From WJKG01 sp964627305 (lineage in GTDB: Bacteria > Zixibacteria > MSB-5A5 > GN15 > FEB-12), in the NCBI GenBank assembly GCA_964627305.1, contig CAZVHP010000004.1:186001-250000 (forward strand): DNA of 64,000 bases. The letters run 5' to 3'. Every line of letters begins with the position of its first letter. Position 1 is the stretch's first letter. The notes beneath the pieces are model-generated. The model worked only from the letters and a program-made list of their open reading frames with translations, ran no database searches and had not been told where the DNA came from. Positions 18,560-26,848 of this stretch are shown piece by piece. The position numbers were made by a program, and so were the translations under genes.

Positions 18560-19010
18560 ATTTCTTCCGATACTGCTCGGCGTAGTACTCCCTGAGTTCC
18601 TGAGGAGGGATAGCCTTGCTGGTCTCATTCTCGTAAGCTCGTTGCCAGGGACGCTCGTTATGCGTCATATTGACCAACTCAGCTGCAGAAAGTGATCCGA
18701 AGATGCGAAAGAAGTCGTCAAGAAAGCCTTCCTGCCTCGCGCTCAGACCTGCGGGCTTCTTACGCGATGAGTCTATTGGATTTCCCTCGAATCTCTTGTA
18801 GCGCCTGTACGCGCTCTTCACCACCGGACCAAACTCCCAAGCCTCTATATCATCGCGAAAGAGGCGCTCGCCGGTATTCACGAGATACCACGCCTGGGCG
18901 TAATACAGAAGCTTCTGTATCTTAAGATTCGTGATTAGATCTCCGACCTCTCTTGCTCGCCACAAGAGATAATCAGCCACATTCACTGCGGAAGCGATTC
19001 TGGCTGGCAT
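18534..19010 (-). CDS. Panacea domain (DUF4065) antitoxin-like protein
   Basis: A 158-residue protein whose core (TNLKIQKLLYYAQAWYLV, then DDIEAWEFGPVVKSAYRRYK) is the Panacea/DUF4065 signature of GepA/SocA-like proteins. Panacea domains are antitoxins paired with many unrelated toxins. It starts at ATG 19010 behind AAAGGGG; the longer frame upstream lacks a ribosome site. The downstream gene overlaps it, which fits a two-gene toxin-antitoxin operon. Some DUF4065 proteins come from phage-like or mobile regions, and the lower GC here suggests recent acquisition. Confidence 0.85.
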   Translation of the reverse strand: MPARIASAVNVADYLLWRAREVGDLITNLKIQKLLYYAQAWYLVNTGERLFRDDIEAWEFGPVVKSAYRRYKRFEGNPIDSSRKKPAGLSARQEGFLDDFFRIFGSLSAAELVNMTHNERPWQRAYENETSKAIPPQELREYYAEQYRKKYGKKEKGG

Positions 19011-19081
19011 CTCGGCATCCCCTTTCAAAGGACTTGGCTGCGCGCCGGCCTGTGACGGCAGTCGCCACAAACCTTATCGGC

Positions 19082-19110
19082 ATATTAGTATACATATCTC
19101 GTTGTGGCAA
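19082..19110 (-). promoter_or_regulatory. promoter candidate for the toxin-antitoxin-like pair
   Basis: Reading the minus strand, TTGCCA, 17 bp, TAATAT. A GTATAC palindrome lies just upstream of the -10 and could be an autoregulatory operator. The Panacea start is 72 bp downstream. Confidence 0.4.
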
Positions 19111-19256
19111 TGTTTCACATCACATTTGTTGGTCTTCTGAACAATCAGACCGGCTGTTCAAGGTTGACTGGCCGCCCATATTTGCAAACCTTTGGGCCGT
19201 GTCACGTGTTATGCAGTCAGTCCGTTGGCCACGCACAGCATTGTCAGGAGGAATAC

Positions 19257-19733
19257 ATGAGCGAGAAGATCCACAAGGTTTGGCGCAAACTCGAGCATGG
19301 CGTCTACATCGTCACTATGGGCAAGGGCACCGAGGGCAACGCCCTGACCGCCAGTTGGGTGACGCCGGTCAGTTCTGATCCCTATATGATGGCGATCGTC
19401 ATCAAGAACTCCCATCAGTCGGCACCGATGCTCAAAAAGCATGGGGCCTTCGTCATTCATTTAATCGAGAAAGGTAACGAAGGAGTCGCCAAGACCTACT
19501 ATGGTCCGGCCGAGAGCGGCTACCGCAAGCTGGAAGGCTCCTCTGTCAAGGATTCGCCCCGCACCGGCTCCCCGCTGATCCCCGGAGCAATGGGCTGGCT
19601 GGACTGCAAAATCGTCGACACCCTGACCACCGGCAACCACACCGTGTTCATCGGAGAAGTGAAAGACGCCGAATTGATCAAAGATGCTGACATCATGACC
19701 AGCAGCAACACCGACCTGCGCTATTTCGGATGA
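19257..19733 (+). CDS. flavin reductase-like protein (flavoredoxin type)
   Basis: A 158-residue split-barrel FMN-binding protein. The order KLEHGVYIVT, NALTASWVTPVS, MMAIVIKNSHQSAPML and FVIHLI matches the flavin reductase-like domain (flavoredoxin, PF01613 type). These proteins bind FMN and pass electrons between NAD(P)H or ferredoxin systems and diverse acceptors. It starts at ATG 19257 behind a strong AGGAGG; the longer upstream frame adds an unrelated stretch. The stop overlaps the next gene's start (ATGA at 19730). Confidence 0.85.
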   Translation: MSEKIHKVWRKLEHGVYIVTMGKGTEGNALTASWVTPVSSDPYMMAIVIKNSHQSAPMLKKHGAFVIHLIEKGNEGVAKTYYGPAESGYRKLEGSSVKDSPRTGSPLIPGAMGWLDCKIVDTLTTGNHTVFIGEVKDAELIKDADIMTSSNTDLRYFG

Positions 19734-20341
19734 CCCTGATCAGGCAGGCTGCCCTTCTCTGTGCCCTTGGGACCCTGACGGTGACTGCCGTTGCTACCGA
19801 CTCTGAGAACACCGTGTCGCCAAAGCCCCCCTGTGATTCTCTGATGGTCGACAGCACCTGGCACATGGTGCCGCCGCAATGGTGCGGGTGGAAGCTGGAC
19901 TCGACCGATATCGCGGACCCGGCGCAGTTGGTGCGGCTTCCGGACAGCCTGACATTCGAGGATTACCGTATCTATGTCACAAGGTCAACCCGCGAGGCGT
20001 TTGTCCGCATGGCTGCTGCCGCCACCAACGATGGGATCAGGCTTATCGCCGATTCCGGCTTTCGCTCACCGGCATTTCAGAAGAAGATAATCAAACGCCG
20101 GCTGGCCGATGGGCAGGATCCTGCGAGAGTACTTCGCGAAGTGGCCCCGCCCGGTTACAGCCAGCACCATACCGGCAGGGCACTCGATCTCGTGCCCTCC
20201 GAAGCCCGGTTCGCCCACACCGACACCTACCGCTGGCTCAAAAGCAACGCCGCCCGTTTCGGGTTCACCGAGAGCTACCCGAACGATACAAGCACCCCGT
20301 TCCCCTGGGAGAGCTGGCACTGGTACTATGTCGGCGAGTAG
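19730..20341 (+). CDS. VanY-type D-alanyl-D-alanine carboxypeptidase
   Basis: A 203-residue exported protein with a short signal peptide (about 1-22). The zinc peptidase M15B/VanY motifs are present: GFRSPAFQ, SQHHTGRALDL (Zn ligands His and Asp) and the terminal SWHWYYVGE with the third Zn His. It removes terminal D-Ala from peptidoglycan stems in the periplasm. It overlaps the flavin reductase stop by four bases, so it is translationally coupled to it, although no functional link is obvious. Confidence 0.88.
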   Translation: MTLIRQAALLCALGTLTVTAVATDSENTVSPKPPCDSLMVDSTWHMVPPQWCGWKLDSTDIADPAQLVRLPDSLTFEDYRIYVTRSTREAFVRMAAAATNDGIRLIADSGFRSPAFQKKIIKRRLADGQDPARVLREVAPPGYSQHHTGRALDLVPSEARFAHTDTYRWLKSNAARFGFTESYPNDTSTPFPWESWHWYYVGE

Positions 20342-20393
20342 CAACTCTCGCTCGTCCATCAACGTAACTCGTTATCCCGCAGAGCATTAGATG

Positions 20394-20416
20394 ACCACTC
20401 GGCGGTGGTTTTTTGT
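20394..20416 (+). terminator. intrinsic terminator after vanY-like gene
   Basis: Stem ACCAC / GTGGT with a 6-nt loop and then a run of T (TTTTTTG). Confidence 0.6.
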
Positions 20417-20491
20417 TGCTTTGACGGTAGGATTTGCGTACACTGTCAGATAGTGAAGTGTCTCCTGTAACCGTGTAAAGGACTGAATTCC

Positions 20492-22918
20492 ATGGCTTTA
20501 GAGCGTGAGAAGATAGAGGAAATCTACCTTGAGGAGGAGATGAGAAGCTCCTACCTCGACTACTCCATGTCGGTCATCACCAACCGCGCGCTGCCGGATA
20601 TCCGCGACGGCCTCAAGCCGTCCAACCGTCGCGTCCTGGTGGCGATGAATGATCTGAATCTTGCCCCCGGTCGCCCCCCACGCAAGTGCGCCAAGATTTG
20701 CGGCGATACCTCCGGCAACTACCACCCCCACGGTGAGCAGGTCGTCTACCCGACTCTGGTGCGAATGGCGCAGCCGTTCAATATGCGCTACCCGCTGGTG
20801 GATGGTCAGGGAAACTTCGGCTCAATCGACGGTGACGGGGCCGCGGCAATGCGTTACACGGAAGCGCGCCTGACACCACTCGCCATGGAGATGCTTGAGG
20901 ATCTCAAGAAGGAAACAGTCGATTTCATGGAGAACTACGATAGTACCCGAAAAGAACCGACTGTTCTCCCGGCCAAGTTCCCGAATCTTCTCTGTAACGG
21001 TACCAGCGGTATCGCCGTCGGGATGGCGACGAATATCCCCCCGCACAATCTCAGGGAGATCTGTCAGGCCATCCTTCGGGTGATTGACGACCCCGAATGC
21101 GACAACGAAGACCTCATCGAACTGGTACCCGGGCCGGATTTCCCGACCGGCGGCATTATCAACGGGCGTGAGGGTATCCGCAGCGCCTACACAACCGGCC
21201 GCGGGCATATCCTCGTACGCGCAAAAGTCGTTCAGGAGACAATGAAAAGCGGCAAGGAGGCGATTGTCGTCACCGAGATTCCCTTCCAGGTGAACAAGTC
21301 CAACCTGCTGGAGAAGATCGCCGACCTGGTCCACACCCACAAGATCGAGGGCATTTCGGATCTTCGCGATGAATCCGATCGCGACGGGATGCGGATTGTC
21401 ATTGAGCTTAAGCGCGACACCCAGATGGAGGTCGTGCTCAATCAGCTCTACAAACACACGACCCTGCAGAACACATTCCCCGTGACGCTGCTCGGGCTGG
21501 ATCACGGCATTCCGCAGCAGCTGACACTGAAGCAACTGATTGATGCCTTCGTGAACCACCGTCACGAGGTGGTGACGCGCAGGACGAAGTTTGACCTGGC
21601 CCGCGCCGAGGAGCGCGCTCACATCCTCGAGGGGTACCGGATTGCGCTGGACAATATCGATGCCGTCATAGAACTGATCAAGAAGTCCAAGGATACGCCT
21701 ACGGCCCACGCCGGGTTGATGAAGAAGTTCAAGCTGTCCGACAAGCAGGCGACTGCCATCCTGGAGATGCGCCTGCAGCGACTGACCGGTTTGGAGCGAA
21801 AAAAGATCGAAGACGAATATCGCGAACTGATCAAGACTATCTCCCGCCTGAAGGCGATTCTCGACTCCAAAGCCCTGCGTATGCAGATCATCAGGGAAGA
21901 GACGGAGTACATTGCCGACAAGTACGGAGACGAACGTCGCACGGAGATTCAGGATGCCGCCGAGGAGCTGACTGTCGAAGACCTGATCGCTGAAGAGGAA
22001 ATGGCCATCACGATCAGCCACCAGGGGTATATCAAGCGGCTGTCGATCTCAGCGTACCGCAGGCAGCAGCGTGGCGGCAAAGGGATCATTGGTATTGAGA
22101 CCAAAGAGGACGACTTTGCCGAACACCTGTTTGTCGCCTCCACCCATGACTACATTCTCTTCTTCACAACCGCCGGGCGCTGCTACTGGGTGAAGGTGCA
22201 CAGCATCCCCACCGGCGGACGCCTGGCCAAGGGCAAACCCATCGTCAACCTGTGCCGCATTGAAAAGGGCGAGGCGATCACCGCCTTCTGCAAGGTGCGT
22301 GACTTCACTCCGGACACGTTCGTGATGATGACCACCCGCAACGGCGTGGTGAAAAAGGTGTCGCTGGACTCCTTCAGCAACCCGCGAGTCACCGGCGTCA
22401 ACGCCATCAACCTGCCCAAAGGCGATGAGCTGATCGAGGCCTCGCTGACCGATGGCACCAACGATATCGTCCTGGCTACCCGCAACGGCATGGCGATCCG
22501 CTTCCACGAAGACAAGGTGCGCGCCATGGGGCGCAGCGCCTACGGCGTCAAGGGGATTAACCTCGGCAAGGGGGATGAGTGCATGGGCATGGTGGTCATC
22601 CGCCGGGATTCCTCGATCCTCGTTGTCACCGAGAACGGCTACGGTAAGCGCTCGGCCATCAGTGACTACCGCGTGACCAACCGCGGCGGCAAGGGAATTA
22701 TCAATGTCAAGACCTCGGACCGCAACGGCAAGGTGGTCTCGATCAAGGAAGTGATCGACGATGATGAGCTGATCCTGATCACACGCAAGGGCATCGCCAA
22801 CCGTCAGCCGGTGAAGCAAATCAAGGTGATCGGCCGGAACACACAGGGTGTGCGGCTGATCAACCTCGGTAAGGACGATAAGGTGATCGACGTGGCCCGC
22901 CTGGCAACGGGAGACTGA
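20492..22918 (+). CDS. gyrA: DNA gyrase subunit A
   Basis: An 808-residue type IIA topoisomerase A subunit that breaks and rejoins DNA with GyrB. The N-terminal winged-helix/tower domain has the catalytic Tyr122 (AAAMRYTEARL) at the same number as in E. coli. The C-terminal beta-pinwheel contains a near-canonical GyrA box (QQRGGKG), which favours gyrase over ParC. In the quinolone pocket, positions 82-87 read EQVVYP: Gln83 and Pro87 replace the usual Ser and Asp. Length is normal for the family. The start is ATG 20492. gyrB is not in the window. Confidence 0.95.
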   Translation: MALEREKIEEIYLEEEMRSSYLDYSMSVITNRALPDIRDGLKPSNRRVLVAMNDLNLAPGRPPRKCAKICGDTSGNYHPHGEQVVYPTLVRMAQPFNMRYPLVDGQGNFGSIDGDGAAAMRYTEARLTPLAMEMLEDLKKETVDFMENYDSTRKEPTVLPAKFPNLLCNGTSGIAVGMATNIPPHNLREICQAILRVIDDPECDNEDLIELVPGPDFPTGGIINGREGIRSAYTTGRGHILVRAKVVQETMKSGKEAIVVTEIPFQVNKSNLLEKIADLVHTHKIEGISDLRDESDRDGMRIVIELKRDTQMEVVLNQLYKHTTLQNTFPVTLLGLDHGIPQQLTLKQLIDAFVNHRHEVVTRRTKFDLARAEERAHILEGYRIALDNIDAVIELIKKSKDTPTAHAGLMKKFKLSDKQATAILEMRLQRLTGLERKKIEDEYRELIKTISRLKAILDSKALRMQIIREETEYIADKYGDERRTEIQDAAEELTVEDLIAEEEMAITISHQGYIKRLSISAYRRQQRGGKGIIGIETKEDDFAEHLFVASTHDYILFFTTAGRCYWVKVHSIPTGGRLAKGKPIVNLCRIEKGEAITAFCKVRDFTPDTFVMMTTRNGVVKKVSLDSFSNPRVTGVNAINLPKGDELIEASLTDGTNDIVLATRNGMAIRFHEDKVRAMGRSAYGVKGINLGKGDECMGMVVIRRDSSILVVTENGYGKRSAISDYRVTNRGGKGIINVKTSDRNGKVVSIKEVIDDDELILITRKGIANRQPVKQIKVIGRNTQGVRLINLGKDDKVIDVARLATGD

Positions 22919-23043
22919 GGGGTTGTCCGGGGGCAGCGAGGATGAGGTTTGAGATGAGGCAATAGACGCCCGGAGTTGCGGGGCTATAGCTTGACTTGAT
23001 TGTTCGCAGACGCACGCAGTTGCGACCGAACCCCGGAAACAGG

Positions 23044-23072
23044 TTGACAAAACCGGCGTTTTGGACAATTAT
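23044..23072 (+). promoter_or_regulatory. promoter of tRNA-Lys
   Basis: TTGACA (23044-23049) and AATTAT (23067-23072) are 17 bp apart; TATACT overlaps just after. The tRNA begins 47 bp downstream. Confidence 0.55.
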
Positions 23073-23119
23073 ACTCACCCGGTCGGGTTCGTCCTGCCCG
23101 GGGCGATATGTCATATATC

Positions 23120-23191
23120 GGGGGTGTAGCTCAGTGGTAGAGCACCTGCCTTTTAAGCAGGGTGTCGAAGGTTCGATCCCTTCCACCCTCA
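23120..23191 (+). tRNA. tRNA-Lys (anticodon TTT)
   Basis: A full cloverleaf: acceptor GGGGGTG / CACCCTC (one G-T pair), D stem GCTC/GAGC, anticodon stem CCTGC/GCAGG with loop CTTTTAA (anticodon TTT at 23152-23154), a 5-nt variable loop, and T stem GAAGG/CCTTC with loop TTCGATC. The discriminator is A and CCA is not encoded. A T-run follows immediately (CTTTTTTT), a likely terminator. Confidence 0.97.
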
Positions 23192-23202
23192 CTTTTTTTC
23201 AG

Positions 23203-23406
23203 CTACCCGTCCGTATTCTCAGAGATCACCTCAAAGGCCGTCCGGCCCGTCCTGAGCATCAGGCGCACATACGGATGACACCGCCGGCAGTTCCTGCCGA
23301 ACGTCACATGCTGCTGCAGCTCCTCAACCGAGCGTGCGCCCGTCTTCCGGGCGATCTTCTTCAGCTCGCGAAACGTCTTGTGGTAACAGACACATCGGGT
23401 AACCAT
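23203..23406 (-). CDS. BFD-like [2Fe-2S] protein
   Basis: A 67-residue protein with the C-x-C (residues 5-7) and C-x2-C (about 40-43) arrangement of bacterioferritin-associated ferredoxin-like domains. The order is CVCYHKTF, a helical pair, FGRNCRRCHPYV. Stand-alone BFD proteins donate electrons to bacterioferritin or act as scaffold domains. The ferritin in this window is far away (43316), so no direct link is claimed. The gene converges on the tRNA; only 11 bp separate its stop from the tRNA end. Confidence 0.8.
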   Translation of the reverse strand: MVTRCVCYHKTFRELKKIARKTGARSVEELQQHVTFGRNCRRCHPYVRLMLRTGRTAFEVISENTDG

Positions 23407-23551
23407 TATGTAGCTGCAACAGCCTGCACATGGCTGTGGTTCGAGTCTCGAAACAACATCAGAATCCCGTCACGAGGGGTTTTTATCTTGCTCAATTTGC
23501 CGATTAATACGTTAATGGAAGTAGACACTGGGAAAGGAGGTGGTCAGATAT

Positions 23552-23584
23552 ATGATAGACTACAGTGAGGTGGCTGATATTTAG
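23552..23584 (+). CDS. 10-residue mini-ORF with near-maximal Shine-Dalgarno
   Basis: Reads MIDYSEVADI, then stop. AAAGGAGGTGGTC (23533-23545) matches the complement of the usual 16S 3' end over 13 positions with a single G-U pair. An imperfect copy of the ribosome site region (GAGGTGGCTGATAT) lies inside the ORF. It could be a leader peptide for downstream control or a chance remnant. Confidence 0.3.
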   Translation: MIDYSEVADI

Positions 23585-23645
23585 TCGGCACCCAGACCGA
23601 TTTCTCGTTTGGGATTGTCGCTAAGTAAATCCCAACAGCTAAACC

Positions 23646-23688
23646 GAACCCGGCGCTCACCGTGCGTGGATGCCGGGTTTTCTGTTCT
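23646..23688 (+). terminator. terminator-like hairpin
   Basis: AACCCGGC / GCCGGGTT with a 17-nt loop, followed by TTCTGTT. It could end a transcript from the mini-ORF or tRNA region before asnS. Confidence 0.5.
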
Positions 23689-23960
23689 CAGAAAACATGA
23701 CAGCGGTCCCCAAAAAGAAGTTCCCGACCGAAAAGCCGGGAACGTGCAGACAATTGGTGGTAGGAATAGAATTCACATAAGAAGCCGTGACCAAGCTTCT
23801 TGCAGGTTATACCCTCGGACGATCATGTTGGTTTCTGGGTTAACCGAAAATTGACACTATGTGTCCCAAGCGTCCGCTTGCCGATTCAGCAACCCCGATG
23901 TAAATTGCTGCGTTGAAGCATCAAGGCTGATCACCGGCAAGAGCTAAACAGGAGATTCTG

Positions 23961-25367
23961 ATGGATTACAGGACCCGCACCAGGATTGCCCGCATTCTGC
24001 TCGATGATGCTATTGAGCCCGGCTCTGAGATTGTCGTGCAGGGGCTGGTTCGCACAGTCCGTGTTAGCAAGAATGTCGCTTTCATCGATGTCAACGACGG
24101 CTCGTGCATGGGCAATCTTCAGGGGGTGGTTCTCAATCCGGAGAGCTTCCCGGTGCTGGAGGATATCCATACCGGGGCGGCGGTTCGCCTCAAGGGCAAG
24201 CTGGTTCCCTCCGAAGGCAAAGGACAGACCCACGAGCTGCAACTGTCCGAGGTCGATCTGGTCGGGCCTGCGGATCAGGAGTATCCCCTGCAGAAGAAGC
24301 GACATGGCTTTGAGTTCCTGCGCGAGATAGCACACCTTCGCCCGCGAACCAACACTTTCGGAGCGGTAGCGCGGATGCGTTCCAGGCTGTCGTATGCCAT
24401 ACACCGGTATTACCAGGAGCGCGGGTTCCTGTATGTCCATACACCGATCGTCACCACCTCCGACTGCGAGGGAGCCGGCGATCTGTTCCGTGTGACCACC
24501 CTTGATCTGAACAATATCCCGCGTCGGCACGACGGCGCCATCGACTGGGACAAGGACTTCTTCGCGTCCGAGGCGTTCCTCACCGTATCCGGGCAGCTCG
24601 AGGCGGAGCTGATGGCCACTGCCCTGGGGGATGTGTACACGTTTGGCCCGACCTTCCGGGCCGAAAACTCCAACACCGCGCGGCATGCCTCGGAGTTCTG
24701 GATGATCGAGCCGGAGATGGCCTGGGCCGATCTTGATGACGACATGGACCTGGCCGAGGACTTCCTGAAATATCTGTTTGCCTACGCCTTGAATGAGTGT
24801 GCCGATGAAATGAATTTCTTCGGCCAGTGGGTTGACAAGACCGTCCGCGAGACACTTGAGGGTGTGGTTGGGTCGACTTTCGAGCGGGTCACCTACACCG
24901 AGGCGATCGATCTGCTGCAAAAAAAGGAATCGAAAACGAGATTCGAGTTCCCGGTCAAGTGGGGACTGGACCTGCAGACCGAACATGAGCGGTTCCTGAC
25001 CGAGAAGATCTTCAACAAGCCGGTCATCGTTTACAACTACCCGGACGAAATCAAGGCGTTCTACATGCGTCAGAACGATGACGGCAAGACCGTAGCCGCC
25101 ATGGATGTCCTGGTGCCACGGGTGGGCGAGATAATCGGCGGATCGCAGCGTGAGGAGCGGCTTGACGTGCTTCAGGAACGGATGAAACGCAAGGGGATAG
25201 CCAATCCCGAGGTGTATTTCTGGTACCAGGATATCCGTCGCTGGGGATCGATGCCGCACTCCGGGTTCGGTCTGGGCTTTGAGCGGGCCGTCATGTACAT
25301 CACCGGCATGCAGAATATCCGCGATGTGCTGCTGTTCCCGCGGGTGCCGCGATGGGCCAAATTCTGA
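23961..25367 (+). CDS. asnS: asparagine--tRNA ligase
   Basis: A 468-residue class IIb synthetase that charges tRNA-Asn in the cytoplasm. It has an N-terminal OB-fold anticodon domain (VQGLVRTVRVSKNVAFIDVNDG), then the catalytic domain with motif 2 (FGPTFRAENSNTARHASEFW) and motif 3 (GFGLGFERAVMYITG). The ending PRVPRWAKF is typical of AsnRS rather than AspRS. It starts at ATG 23961 behind CAGGAGA. It stands alone and is followed by an intergenic region with hairpins. Confidence 0.93.
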   Translation: MDYRTRTRIARILLDDAIEPGSEIVVQGLVRTVRVSKNVAFIDVNDGSCMGNLQGVVLNPESFPVLEDIHTGAAVRLKGKLVPSEGKGQTHELQLSEVDLVGPADQEYPLQKKRHGFEFLREIAHLRPRTNTFGAVARMRSRLSYAIHRYYQERGFLYVHTPIVTTSDCEGAGDLFRVTTLDLNNIPRRHDGAIDWDKDFFASEAFLTVSGQLEAELMATALGDVYTFGPTFRAENSNTARHASEFWMIEPEMAWADLDDDMDLAEDFLKYLFAYALNECADEMNFFGQWVDKTVRETLEGVVGSTFERVTYTEAIDLLQKKESKTRFEFPVKWGLDLQTEHERFLTEKIFNKPVIVYNYPDEIKAFYMRQNDDGKTVAAMDVLVPRVGEIIGGSQREERLDVLQERMKRKGIANPEVYFWYQDIRRWGSMPHSGFGLGFERAVMYITGMQNIRDVLLFPRVPRWAKF

Positions 25368-25694
25368 ATCAGGTCCACAACAAAAAACAGCTCCGGAGCA
25401 CTCTTTCCGGCAGGACGGCGGCGTCCTTACACGTGACTATGCGGGAAAACAAGCGTCCCGCGCCGGGGGAGGGAGAACGACGCGGGACGGCCGTGAGGCG
25501 GCCATGCTGTCGATCCTGAGATGTCAGTCAAGCCGCCTGCTTGCGAATTTTGTCTGGCATTATTATAACATGGGTTGAGATAGTCAAGTTTCAAAAACCG
25601 GTACTGTTGTCGCTGTTCTCCTGCTGACATCAAGTAAGGCGAAGTTCCCGCACCAGAGGTTACATCTGCCACACGTATCCGGAAATCAGAATCG
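25368..25694. other. 327-bp intergenic region
   Basis: No protein gene. It contains the hairpins and promoter-like elements of the small-RNA candidate. Confidence 0.5.
25385..25590 (-). ncRNA. candidate small RNA between asnS and the DTV lipoprotein gene
   Basis: On the minus strand, a TTGACT (25582-25587) and AT-rich -10 (TATAATAAT near 25559-25567) are followed by a 9-bp hairpin, CGCGGGACG (25481-25489) with CGTCCCGCG (25454-25462). A second hairpin (CCGGA/TCCGG near 25393-25410) follows, then TGTTTTTTG. There is no gene on this strand for over 2 kb, so the promoter is otherwise orphan. The -35/-10 spacing is not ideal (14 bp to TATAAT, 16 bp to TAATAA). Confidence 0.3.
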
Positions 25695-26624
25695 TCAGCG
25701 TAGCAATCTGCGGCGGTTGTCCTCAACCCGCCTCAAGCCGCTGGTGGCTCCCGCCTCGGGGGCACCGCTCGGACGCTGCATCACAGCTCCCGGAGGAGCG
25801 TAGTACCCCGTCCCGGGGGCATCGGAGAGCTGCCAGTTGTTGGGGTCAGAGGCATCACCGCCCAGATGAGTCATCCGCCAGCCATACTCGAAGGGCACGA
25901 ACTCGTTCCAATCGGGTGACCAGTAATCAATGTAGCCCCAGAAGTCATAGACACCCTGAGATGGATTATCGATGGCCGTCATGTAAATCGACAACCAAAA
26001 CACCCAACCGTCGTTGTAACCGTATTGAGCGTTGACCGCCGCGATCACCTCAATATCCCCCCAGCCGTGCATAGCCGCATAGGCGAAATGTACCAGCGGC
26101 TGGCAGCCCGCAATCGTAACCGTATCATGAACATACTGCGTCTGGTATACCGTGTCCGTCATCGTCTGCACAATCGTATCAACCTGAACAATCGTGTCAA
26201 AAACAGCAATGCTGTCCGTGACAACAATCGTGTCATGAATGAGCACCGTATCATGCTCCACCACCGAAGTATCCACAAACACCGTGTCGCCCCCGCCGCC
26301 CACAAGAACGACTGTATCGACGACAATCAGAGTATCAGTTCTGGTAACGTAAGTCGTGTCGTATCGCCAGGTGGTATCGAATCGCCAGGTCGTGTCGTAG
26401 TAGATGACAGTATCGCTTTGACCGACATACTGGGTTACCGTGTCGACAGTGTTCACCGAGTCGATCCGGTAGACGGTGTCCCGAACAAAAACCGTGTCAG
26501 TAACCTTGACAATCTCCTGAACCCGCTCAGACGAGTTGACGATGCGTTCCTTGTCGCAGCCAGTAAGGCCCAGTCCAGCGGTCAGCACAAGCGCCATAAG
26601 GGCCGAAATAATGAGCCGTTTCAC
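25695..26624 (-). CDS. lipoprotein with DTV-repeat stalk
   Basis: A 309-residue lipoprotein (GTG start at 26624 behind GGGAG; lipobox LTGC, Cys at about residue 23). Residues about 40-165 are a low-complexity run of short beta-repeats centred on DTV/DTI/DTT, probably an extended stalk. A globular C-terminal domain with many Trp and Tyr (WVFWLSIYM, WGYIDYWSPDW) follows and may bind a ligand. I do not recognise the C-terminal family. The codons of the stalk repeat, so its length may vary between strains. Confidence 0.75.
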   Translation of the reverse strand: MKRLIISALMALVLTAGLGLTGCDKERIVNSSERVQEIVKVTDTVFVRDTVYRIDSVNTVDTVTQYVGQSDTVIYYDTTWRFDTTWRYDTTYVTRTDTLIVVDTVVLVGGGGDTVFVDTSVVEHDTVLIHDTIVVTDSIAVFDTIVQVDTIVQTMTDTVYQTQYVHDTVTIAGCQPLVHFAYAAMHGWGDIEVIAAVNAQYGYNDGWVFWLSIYMTAIDNPSQGVYDFWGYIDYWSPDWNEFVPFEYGWRMTHLGGDASDPNNWQLSDAPGTGYYAPPGAVMQRPSGAPEAGATSGLRRVEDNRRRLLR

Positions 26625-26848
26625 TTTGGTCTCCCTTCGATGGCAGGGTCAACATCATATCACTGCTGACAGGGCTGCAAACGACGGGCCAAATTTGTCG
26701 CCCCCCTCTCCGAAGAGCTATGATATTATAGCACAATTGGTTAGGTCAAGTCCAAGTGGTTCGCAAGGCAGGCACTAACTTGCCTATTTGATGAAATCGA
26801 TGGTATGGCCTGACCACCACGGCCGGAGCAGAGGGCCGGACTCTCGGC

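Larger units (their letters stand above)
23407..23960. other. 554-bp intergenic region before asnS
   Basis: No normal gene. It holds a 10-codon mini-ORF with a very strong ribosome site (23552-23584), a TTGGGATT/AATCCCAA hairpin just after it (about 23609-23637), and a terminator-like hairpin at 23646-23678. A TTGCCG-17-TAATTT-like pair (TTGCCG, then TAAATT) near 23879-23907 may be the asnS promoter. Confidence 0.4.

Noticed and set aside
20822..22021. A 399-codon frame antisense to gyrA
   Set aside because: The real gene on the other strand is unmistakable; long antisense frames are common in GC-rich coding sequence.
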